NCBI GenBank assembly: GCA_903895725.1
Contig: CAITUV010000044.1
Span: 124,001-188,000 of the forward strand
DNA from: an uncultured Myxococcales bacterium
GTDB lineage: Bacteria; Myxococcota_A; UBA9042; CAIXZC01
Reading direction: 5' to 3'
DNA length: 64,000 nucleotides
The notes under the pieces are model-generated. The model was not told where the DNA came from, ran no database searches, and saw only the letters and a list, made by a program, of their open reading frames with translations. Below are positions 9,501 to 16,744 of this stretch, one piece after another; within the stretch, counting starts at the first letter, position 1; every line of letters begins with the position of its first letter. The translations under genes were made by a program, and so were the position numbers.

Positions 9501-11089
9501 TGCGCTCCCTCCGCGGTGTCGGTCACGATGCCACGGCTCTGGCTGCCCATCCCGACGGCCGCCGCCTCGTCTCGGGCGGATCCGACGGGGGCGTACGCGT
9601 CTGGGATTGGGTAAGCGGAGTCTGCCTGCTGGAGATGAAGGGCCATCCCGACGAGGTCACGGCGCTCTCCCTGTCTCCGGATGGCGGGCGTCTGGCATCG
9701 GCCTGCCGTCGAGAAACCATTATCATCTGGAACATCGAGAACGGGATACAGGAACGGCGCATCCATGCCCCGAACATCCAGACGTGCCATCCCGACTACC
9801 ATCCGGAGGACCAGCGCCATTGCAAGTGGATTCGGGCTGTCGCGGTCCTGAGCGATGGACAACGACTCCTGACCGGCGACGACGACTGCAGGCTGCGGCT
9901 CTGGGACATGGACTCCGGCGTCTGCCTACGAACCATCGAGGGGTTGCCCGGCCCGGTCATGTCCCTGGCTACGATGCCTGATGGCGTGCATGTGGCTTGC
10001 GCAGCCGAGAAGTCCCTGCAGATATGGAATGTCGACGAAGGCAGGCGCACTGCAACGCTCACCGGACACACCGGAGGCATCTGGTCCGTCGCTGCATCGA
10101 GCGACGGTCGGCTGATGACGGCGAGCAGCGATGGCACCGTCAAGGTGTGGGAGCCGAGCCTGCAGAGTTCCCCCGAGCGCACGGAAACGGCAAACCACCC
10201 GCCATCTCCCGTGGTCTGCCTTGCATTGGGGAAGGGAGGTTTCCCGCTCTCGACTCACAAGGACGGCACAATCAGGACCTGGTTTGCGGATGGGTCCGCG
10301 TGCCGCTCGACTCTACCGAGCCGTGGGGGAGCTTTCTACCAGGAATGGATCGGCGGGCTTTCCGGCACTACAGGGCAGAGAGCATTGGCATGGCGCTGGT
10401 TGGTTCCGCTCGAGCCGCGACTGCCGAGACTTCCATTCGAGCTGACGCTCCTCGACCTGGCAACCGGTTACGAGACGACCGTCCCGCGGACAGACGAGTA
10501 TTCCAGGGTTCGGGCAGTCGCAATGGCCGAGGATGGTGCGAAGGGTTACGCCGCCACCACCGACCGCAAGCTCGAGGAATGGGATCTTCGAACGCTGGAG
10601 TGCGCTCGCCGGCTGCCCCTGGGCTTCCAGGCCGAGCATCTGCTGCGGTTGGAGGGACAAGGGCACGTGCTTGCGGTGGATGCCCAGGGAGGACTCCATG
10701 TGGTGGACCTGGACGACGGTGCTTCCAGGAGCCTTCCGGCCGCATCTCGCACGAAGGTCTCCGCTCTCGTCCTGCTCGAGGATGGCCGCATTGCCGTGGG
10801 ATGCGACTCCGGGACAATTCTCCTGGTCGACACGAATCGGGGGGAGACCGTCTGCGAGGTGAACGCTCATCAGGGCAGCATAACGTCCCTCGCCGTTCTG
10901 CCGGGAGGGGGTCTGCTCGCCTCGACCTCGAGCGACCGTACGCTCGGGATCTGGGATCTGAGGACGCTCTCACCGGTGTCCAGATGGGACGACGATTCCG
11001 TGCCGACAGCCTGCGTCGCCCTGTCGGCAACCTCTCTTGCCGTCGGCGACGAGGCGGGGCTCGTGCGCGTCTTGCGCCTTGTTCGATAG
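6518..11089 (+). CDS. DUF4062 - STAND/NACHT-type NTPase - WD40 repeat protein
   Basis: N-term FRVFISSTFSDLKAERNALQRHVFPRLQ...FIVLLGDRYGWEP (DUF4062); Walker A LHGTSGSGKSALLARAA; Walker B PLIIFLDALDQL; at least 8 C-terminal WD-type repeats (IWDTRSGTRVRSLRG, VWDWVSGVCLLEMKGH, LWDMDSGVCLRTIEG, IWNVDEGRRTATLTGH...). ATG 6518 preceded by a G-rich RBS; track start at 6485 is a TTG. Confidence 0.88.
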   Translation: MKAGKTFRVFISSTFSDLKAERNALQRHVFPRLQELCAAYGTRFQAIDLRWGVSAEAGLDQRTMRLCLEELRRCQSTTPKPNFIVLLGDRYGWEPLPFEIPCSQFREIRERLGASPGEFDALAAPSGMSANALLDQWYRCDENSVPPVYVLQPRTGEFVDTRVWDHKAERPLRNLLRTAVRDLGLDEDALLPFEASATHQEIRHGAIALGAAAQHVFGYFRKILNLGLQDGEEIPATFEDYVDSWQDDTGKKRFAGAAHARAEKLKVRLETTIGGSNVRKHGTMVTDVGMTMDHIGDLPCTLEQCLPLLDAPEAMTTTLCRQVWRDLGTLIRSECQSLREADPLHLQTEAHAAFREERARVFVGRKDLLDEVERYLDDDRRQPLVLHGTSGSGKSALLARAAASVARRRSMSDVAYCPGYQCPVQRPDGSPVTVSWKGEAILVERFIGATPASTQVRSLLVDFCRILDLAYDKPVEEPPEKLRELVESFHGRLKRACHDRPLIIFLDALDQLSEGDDAMKLEWLPTELPPCVKLIVSTVSGAEPAMARLRGCLPDSQIREVMPLSPEDGGDILEALLADCGRTVTAPQRAEVLEKFAVSGLPLYLKLAFEEARRWRSWEGVPSYEGMTGLAPRVEGVIGNLFWRLSRPQEHGPLLVERCLGFLAASRHGLTEDELLEVLSGDREFFAAFQSQSHHHPTEDRVPVVVWSRLYHDLEPYLTWRAADGTELLGFYHGQLSAVVKERLLQGEKGGHRHRVLADFFRSQPLHSSADGEALVNLRKVSELLHQEIRAEDWPSLQRTATDFAFLAAKCQAGLHRELASELEHSSRAAPTPVASGLVPWAVFFRQQGHLLARGTPSWPSHRILLQLALEEPRDSPVLRAADRFVAEGGAAWPRLHAAPRPGDRSHRPCLRTLESRPGGAYAAVFASDGSLAASVGGDGQLRIWSIADGACERTVPGGYSSPWACRETALGGGMVAVACRQGIDIWDTRSGTRVRSLRGVGHDATALAAHPDGRRLVSGGSDGGVRVWDWVSGVCLLEMKGHPDEVTALSLSPDGGRLASACRRETIIIWNIENGIQERRIHAPNIQTCHPDYHPEDQRHCKWIRAVAVLSDGQRLLTGDDDCRLRLWDMDSGVCLRTIEGLPGPVMSLATMPDGVHVACAAEKSLQIWNVDEGRRTATLTGHTGGIWSVAASSDGRLMTASSDGTVKVWEPSLQSSPERTETANHPPSPVVCLALGKGGFPLSTHKDGTIRTWFADGSACRSTLPSRGGAFYQEWIGGLSGTTGQRALAWRWLVPLEPRLPRLPFELTLLDLATGYETTVPRTDEYSRVRAVAMAEDGAKGYAATTDRKLEEWDLRTLECARRLPLGFQAEHLLRLEGQGHVLAVDAQGGLHVVDLDDGASRSLPAASRTKVSALVLLEDGRIAVGCDSGTILLVDTNRGETVCEVNAHQGSITSLAVLPGGGLLASTSSDRTLGIWDLRTLSPVSRWDDDSVPTACVALSATSLAVGDEAGLVRVLRLVR

Positions 11090-11216
11090 GGCAAGCAAGG
11101 GCTGAGGGCAAGGCCTTCATTGTGCGCGCCCGGAGCCGGTAGGTCCAGGGAGGAGAGAGGGCGAGATGGTGCTCGAGAAGCACTCAGGCATGCGGGACCA
11201 AGGTCCCCGAAAACCC

Positions 11217-11245
11217 TTGACCCTGATCTGCCCGCCCGCTAACGT
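11217..11245 (+). promoter_or_regulatory. putative sigma70 promoter for the AAA-RyR-SLOG gene
   Basis: TTGACC - 17 nt - TAACGT upstream of the ATG at 11285. Confidence 0.45.
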
Positions 11246-11284
11246 CGCATCTGGCTCCAACGTACCTGGGGAAATGAGGTGAGC

Positions 11285-14200
11285 ATGACGAAGGTGATGA
11301 GCAAGAAGATCGTCGTTCTGGGCGACCTGCAGGCGGACTGTTTCCAGTCCGTGGCCACGGTCGAGAACAAGCCTCTCCAGGTGGAGGTGGCCTCGGAGCC
11401 GGGCGGAGCGGGTCTTACGGCACGCATTCTCGATGAGCTGGCCCGCTCGGGTGCGAAGCCCTGGAGCGTGTCGATGAACCCCCTCGGGACGCCGGCAGGG
11501 AAGCGCCTCGACTGCACGTGGCACGTGGTCAAGGAGATCCCTCCCCCCAGGAAGAAGGGAGAGAAGAGGAAGAAGGACGACCCGCCTCCGCCCTGGAGAA
11601 TCGTGGACATTCTGGGGAACAGCTCCGTGGATGCAGTCGGCCCGCTGCCCGGGACGACGGCCAGACTTGTCGGCACGGACGTCCTGGTGGTCGACGATGC
11701 CAACCAGGGGCTGAGAAGCCGGCCCGTGGATGAGCTCAAGGCCGGTCTCAAGGGGCTGCCGACTGGATGCTCCGTGGTCTACAAGATGGCCCGCCCCGCG
11801 GCCAAGGGCAACCTGTGGGAGGCTCTGGCCCCGTGGAGGTCGACCACGACGGCCGTCATTCGCGTAGACGACCTGCGAGACGCCGGCGTGCTGATCAGCG
11901 CGGGGCTGTCCTGGGAGAAGACCTGCGAGGAGCTCGCCTGGGAGCTCAGGTTCAGCAAACACATGGTCGGTCTGTGGGAATGCGCCGCCGTGGCGGTGCT
12001 GTTCCCCTTCGATGCCGTATTCCTCATGGACCGCTTCGAAGTGGAGAATCCCGAGACCCGGGAGAAGGCCTCGAAACAGCGCTGCCGTCTGGTCCTGGAC
12101 CCGTCCAATGCGGAAGGTCAGTGGCATTCCGCAATCAAGGGAAAGGTGCTCGGTGCCTGCACACTTCTGACCGCAGCCGTGGCCCAGGCGGTGGCGTCGA
12201 CGTCCGACCTGGCCGGTGCATGCGCTGCGGCTCTCGACGCGATGCGGGCCGTCGAGCAGGCCGGGTACTCCCGGGGGGACAGGGCGAAAGAACAGCCGGC
12301 GACCTTTTACCCCGTGGACAAGGCCTGCCGGGCGCTGCAGGCCTCGTCCGAAAACTTTGCGAAGATGGATGTGCTGGTGCCCTGGAGCGATGACTACAAG
12401 GAGGGGTGGACCTTCCTGGAGAGGATGAAGAGAAAGGACCTCGTGAGGGTCGCTTCCGACGTGCTCAGGTTCGGCCCCAGGAAGACCCTCACCGGCGTCC
12501 CGGTGCTGACGTATGAGAACTTGAGCACCGCAGACCGCAGCGAGATCGAGGGGTACCAGGCGGTTCGAAACCTGTTGGAGCGGTACGTCAAAGGGGACTC
12601 GAAGCAGCCCCTGTCGATCGCCGTTTTCGGACCGCCGGGGTCGGGGAAGTCCTTCGGTGTCAAGCAGATCGCAAAGGCCATCGCCGCTGATGTCGTGGAG
12701 ACGAAGGAGTTCAACCTGTCCCAGTTCCGCAATCCGGACGAGCTGACCGTGGCGCTCCACGTCGCGCGGGACATCTGTCTGTCAGGGAAATGCCCGCTGA
12801 TCTTCTGGGACGAGTTCGACTCCGCCGTGGACGGGAAGCCGCTCTTCTGGCTCAAGTACTTCCTGGCCCCGATGCAGGACGGCGAGTTCCGGGAAGGGGG
12901 TACCAACCATCCGACCGGGCGGGCCATCTACGTGTTCGCCGGAGGCACCAAGAAGACCTTCCAGGAGTTCAGCGAGATCCCAGCAGAGGACCCGAAGCAC
13001 CCGGGAAGACCGCAGGCCGTTCGAGATGCCAAGCTCCCGGATTTCGTCAGCCGCCTCAAGGGCTACATCAATGTCATGGGGCCGAACCAGCGCCTGCGGG
13101 CCGACGACGGCCCTGACCCGACCGACCGATTCCACGTGGTCCGCCGAGCCGTCATCCTCAGGAGCCAGTTGGAGAGAGCTGCCGGTCATCTCATCGTGAA
13201 CGGCGAGCTGAAGATCGATGAAGGGCTCGTAAACGCTTTCCTGATGACCCGGGTGTTCAAGCACGGCGCCCGGTCCATGGAGAACATCATCGCCATGAGC
13301 GATCTGGCCGGCCGCAGCAGCTTCGAGCGTTCCCGGCTGCCATCGCCGGCGCAACTGTACATCCACGTCGAGGAGGACTTCCTGAACATTGCTCAACAGC
13401 CGGTCTTCTCGGACGAAGACGTGAAGTCGATGGCCCTGAAGTCGCACGAGTGCTACCGGAAGGCCAAATTCGGAAAGGGACAGCTGGATGGGGCTTCCCC
13501 GGAGGTCAGACTCAAGGAAGGCGACGTTCCGCTCAGCACGATGCCCGAAGATTACCAGTCATCCAGCCGCGCGTTCGTGCGCTCCATTGCTTTGCGGCTG
13601 GTGGCTGAAGGGTGCGCTGTGGTGCCGATGCGGGGGGTGACTCCTCTGCCGCTGCCCGATTCCATGATCGAGCGGATGGCCGCCCAGGAACATGACCGCT
13701 GGATGGCGGAGAAACAGGCATCGGGGTTCCGGCTGGGCTACCCGAAGGACAACGATGCCAAGGTACACCCGTGGCTCGTTGCATGGGACGCGCTGGCCGA
13801 GGACACGAAGGAGCTGGATCGGGTTCAGCTGCGGGGGATCCCGGAAATCCTGGCCGTCGTGGGGGCTGGTGTCAGGCTCCAGGACGGGCGGATGGTCCAG
13901 GAAGTCCGGGGCCGTGGCGTCGTTCGCCCGTGGCGGATATCTGTCGTGGGACATCGGTCCGTTGCCGAAACCCCGGAGTTGGACCTCGTGGTATCCGGCG
14001 TCATGCGTGAGCTCGAAAGTCTGCGTCCGGAAGGCAATTCCGTGGAAGTCGTGAGCTGCCTGGCGCACGGGGCGGACCGTATCCTGGCCGTGGTTGCCAT
14101 GAGAGAGCTGGGGGCAAACCTCAAGGCCGTATTGCCCATGCCTGCCGACGTCTACGAGATCGACTTCTCCCCGGAATCCCGCCAGGAGTTCCGCAGGCTG

Positions 14201-14515
14201 CTGGCAAGAGCGACAACGACGGTCCTCCTGGCCCCGGCCGTTCGCCCGGCGTCATACAGGCAGGGCTCCGAGTTCGCGGTTGACGATGCAGACGTGCTGG
14301 TCGGCCTCTGGGACGGAAAGCCCCCGAGGGGGCCGGCCGGGACGGCGGTGGCCATGGTGGATGCCTTTGCCAAGAAGAAACGGGTCGTCTGGATCCGCTC
14401 CGATGATCTCAAGAGAATGTCGGACGAGGAATTTCAGCGGACCGCCAGCTCGTTGAAGAAGAAGATGGACGCTGCAGCCAAGGCCAGGAAAGGAGCCACA
14501 CATCGGGCGTCCTGA
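11285..14515 (+). CDS. Multidomain protein: PfkB-like N-terminus(?), AAA+ ATPase, RyR domain, C-terminal SLOG-type Rossmann domain
   Basis: N-term KIVVLGDLQADCF...EPGGAGLTARILDELA...DVLVVDDANQG; Walker A IAVFGPPGSGKSFGVKQIA; Walker B PLIFWDEFDSAV; RyR-like MIERMAAQEHDRWMAEKQASGFRLGYPKDNDAKVHPWLVAWDALAEDTKELDR; SLOG-like ISVVGHRSV..CLAHGADRILAVVAMRELGANLKAVLPMPADVYEIDF..VDDADVLVGLWDGKPPRGPAGTAV. Confidence 0.8.
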   Translation: MTKVMSKKIVVLGDLQADCFQSVATVENKPLQVEVASEPGGAGLTARILDELARSGAKPWSVSMNPLGTPAGKRLDCTWHVVKEIPPPRKKGEKRKKDDPPPPWRIVDILGNSSVDAVGPLPGTTARLVGTDVLVVDDANQGLRSRPVDELKAGLKGLPTGCSVVYKMARPAAKGNLWEALAPWRSTTTAVIRVDDLRDAGVLISAGLSWEKTCEELAWELRFSKHMVGLWECAAVAVLFPFDAVFLMDRFEVENPETREKASKQRCRLVLDPSNAEGQWHSAIKGKVLGACTLLTAAVAQAVASTSDLAGACAAALDAMRAVEQAGYSRGDRAKEQPATFYPVDKACRALQASSENFAKMDVLVPWSDDYKEGWTFLERMKRKDLVRVASDVLRFGPRKTLTGVPVLTYENLSTADRSEIEGYQAVRNLLERYVKGDSKQPLSIAVFGPPGSGKSFGVKQIAKAIAADVVETKEFNLSQFRNPDELTVALHVARDICLSGKCPLIFWDEFDSAVDGKPLFWLKYFLAPMQDGEFREGGTNHPTGRAIYVFAGGTKKTFQEFSEIPAEDPKHPGRPQAVRDAKLPDFVSRLKGYINVMGPNQRLRADDGPDPTDRFHVVRRAVILRSQLERAAGHLIVNGELKIDEGLVNAFLMTRVFKHGARSMENIIAMSDLAGRSSFERSRLPSPAQLYIHVEEDFLNIAQQPVFSDEDVKSMALKSHECYRKAKFGKGQLDGASPEVRLKEGDVPLSTMPEDYQSSSRAFVRSIALRLVAEGCAVVPMRGVTPLPLPDSMIERMAAQEHDRWMAEKQASGFRLGYPKDNDAKVHPWLVAWDALAEDTKELDRVQLRGIPEILAVVGAGVRLQDGRMVQEVRGRGVVRPWRISVVGHRSVAETPELDLVVSGVMRELESLRPEGNSVEVVSCLAHGADRILAVVAMRELGANLKAVLPMPADVYEIDFSPESRQEFRRLLARATTTVLLAPAVRPASYRQGSEFAVDDADVLVGLWDGKPPRGPAGTAVAMVDAFAKKKRVVWIRSDDLKRMSDEEFQRTASSLKKKMDAAAKARKGATHRAS

Positions 14516-14527
14516 TTCCGCCCCCTC

Positions 14528-16744
14528 TCACACCGCAGGTGCCCCTCCCACGAAGACCATGGCCGGTGCGGCATCTCCCAGCACCGCCCTGGGAAGTGCC
14601 CCGAGCTGAGCCAGCAGGCCGTCCGGTGAGGCCCCCGCTGCGACTGCTCCCAGCGAATCCCGCAACGCAGGCCAGTCGACAGCCGGGCTGCCCTCCCACT
14701 CCCGCAGCAGCCAGACCACCAGGTTGTACCGCTTGACCGCCTCGTAGGGTACCTCGGCCCCGCGGATGATCCGGACAGCCGTGTCCAGCACGAAGTCGGC
14801 TCCCCCGCTGCCGGCAGCCTCCAACAGGAAGGCCATGTTGTCCAGGAGCTTGTAGCCATGCTTGCCCCCCAGCACGGTCACGTCGATCAGGTCGGACCAG
14901 CGAGAACCTCTGACCGCTCGGTTCAGGGCGGCCGCACCTTCCAGCGCACGGACGAAGAGGTGATGCGACTTGCGGGTCCACTGGAAATGCTTGCCGATCC
15001 GGACGATGCCGTCCAGGCAGCGCGCCAGCTCGTCTCCGAAGATGCGACGGGCCGCGGGCAAGACATCTCCCAGCACCCTGGCGTCGGCTCCCTCCGATGC
15101 CTGGGCGAGCTCCAACGCCCCGTTCCAGAGGGTCGGGAATTCATGCCCCAGCGCATCCCGCGTCGCCGGCAGTGCCTTTCCATAGAGCACCGCTGCCTCG
15201 CTGCCGGCGCTCCGGCCGAGGGCCAGGAGATCCTGCAGCCCTACCTGGTCCAGCCAGAGCCCGAGGTCGGCAAGCTCGCTGTGCATGAGCGAGACCAGGG
15301 CCGAGAGCCGACTCGTCCCGCCCTCGACAGCGGCATCCGCTTCACAGGGCCACGGACGCCAGGGCAGAGGCGCCCTGGACGGGTCTTCCGGCACAGCGGC
15401 CCGGAGGTGTGCACAACGCCCTTCCGGGTCCACCAGCGTCCCCAGCCCGGCGCGGTCCAGGAACTCCGGAAGCATCGCAGCCAACGAGCACACCAGTGAC
15501 GGGTCTGCCAACTCGACGGCCCGGCCCAGACTGTCCGCAAGCTGCCCCAGCTGCCTGGCATCGAGGAGCTCGGGCCAGCCTCGCTTCGAGACGGAGAGAA
15601 ACACCTCCTCGAGCACGATCGGATCGGGATCCGCCAGGCGGGACAACACGAATGCCACGTTGTACCGGGCGGCCTCCGGTGACCGCCTCATCCACCGACA
15701 CGCCAGCTTCGCGCTCACCTTCACGGCGGTCTTTCGATGGTAGGCGTTGGGGTGATTGCGCCCCACCTCGTGTAGACTGGAGAGCACCCCTTCCACCAGG
15801 CGTGCAACCTCCGGGTCCCGGGTCGGAAGAAGCGGCTCCAGGAGGTCCACGATCGCCCCGTTCGCATACCGCAGCTGCGAGTCTTGCCGCCCCGAGGCGA
15901 TCTCGTAGACCAGCCTCTGAGCGCCGTCGCACTCCCGCTCGATGCCGCCATCCAGGGCCCAGGCGGCCCAGGCGTGCCTCAAGCGCACCCGGACCTCCGG
16001 CTCGGGGTCGGAGAACATTCCGAGAAAGAGCTGGTCGGGCGTGGGCCCATCCGTTGAGCGCGCACACGCGGCCAGATCCGCGGCCAGAGCCCTGACGAAC
16101 CACACGGGATTCCCTTCCGCTGCCTCGGTCTCCTGCCGCACCAGTTGCCTCGCTGCCACCCGGACTCCGTCGTGCTCGGCCAGCAGGTGTCCCTGGGTCA
16201 CTTTGCTTGCGCGCTCCAGGAACCAGAGGCGATCGACCACGTTGGAGGCCATACCCACGTCGAGGTTGTCGGCGCTTACGTGCCCCTTCCGGACGACATC
16301 GATGATATTGAGGCGCTGGCTGGAAAGCGGGCTGTAGTCGAGTCGCCGGCGGACCCAGGAGTCGCAACGCTCCGAGGCCAGTGCCAGGATGGCGGCCCCG
16401 CTGCGAAGGTCCTCGTCCGCCGTGAACACGGTGAGGAGCTTGACGAGGATACGGTCGAGCAAGTCGGTCCGCTCCCTGGCCCCCAGGTAAGTCCCCAGTG
16501 CCTGCCCGGCGTGGTATCGAAGATCATCGTCGTGAGCCTGAAACGCATAGTCGCTCAGCCGTTCCAGGCGGCCCGGATGGCGGACCGGGTCGAGCAGATC
16601 GGGATTGAGATTGAGGAAGTTGACGACGGATGCGGCCTCACGTCGGACCGGGAGCTCCCCCACCGGCGGCAGAACGAGCCCGGTCCGGCTCCAATGACGG
16701 AGCCAGCGGGCCACCTCGCGAAAGACGTCCACATGGTCAGTCAT
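14528..16744 (-). CDS. HEAT/ARM-like helical-repeat protein of unknown function
   Basis: Long alpha-helical Leu/Ala-rich repeats; ATG at 16744 overlaps the upstream stop (ATGACTGA), so it replaces the track start at 16771. Confidence 0.75.
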   Translation of the reverse strand: MTDHVDVFREVARWLRHWSRTGLVLPPVGELPVRREAASVVNFLNLNPDLLDPVRHPGRLERLSDYAFQAHDDDLRYHAGQALGTYLGARERTDLLDRILVKLLTVFTADEDLRSGAAILALASERCDSWVRRRLDYSPLSSQRLNIIDVVRKGHVSADNLDVGMASNVVDRLWFLERASKVTQGHLLAEHDGVRVAARQLVRQETEAAEGNPVWFVRALAADLAACARSTDGPTPDQLFLGMFSDPEPEVRVRLRHAWAAWALDGGIERECDGAQRLVYEIASGRQDSQLRYANGAIVDLLEPLLPTRDPEVARLVEGVLSSLHEVGRNHPNAYHRKTAVKVSAKLACRWMRRSPEAARYNVAFVLSRLADPDPIVLEEVFLSVSKRGWPELLDARQLGQLADSLGRAVELADPSLVCSLAAMLPEFLDRAGLGTLVDPEGRCAHLRAAVPEDPSRAPLPWRPWPCEADAAVEGGTSRLSALVSLMHSELADLGLWLDQVGLQDLLALGRSAGSEAAVLYGKALPATRDALGHEFPTLWNGALELAQASEGADARVLGDVLPAARRIFGDELARCLDGIVRIGKHFQWTRKSHHLFVRALEGAAALNRAVRGSRWSDLIDVTVLGGKHGYKLLDNMAFLLEAAGSGGADFVLDTAVRIIRGAEVPYEAVKRYNLVVWLLREWEGSPAVDWPALRDSLGAVAAGASPDGLLAQLGALPRAVLGDAAPAMVFVGGAPAV

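Noticed and set aside
11165-11215. Small hairpins GTGCT-CGAGA-AGCAC and GGGACC-AA-GGTCCC as a terminator after the STAND gene
   Set aside because: Short stems and no U-tract; too weak to call.
16276-16737. Frameshift explaining the apparently truncated C-terminal HAD domain of the 529-aa ORF
   Set aside because: No motif III/IV appears downstream in any frame. Those motifs lie upstream in the same protein, which led to the permutation reading.
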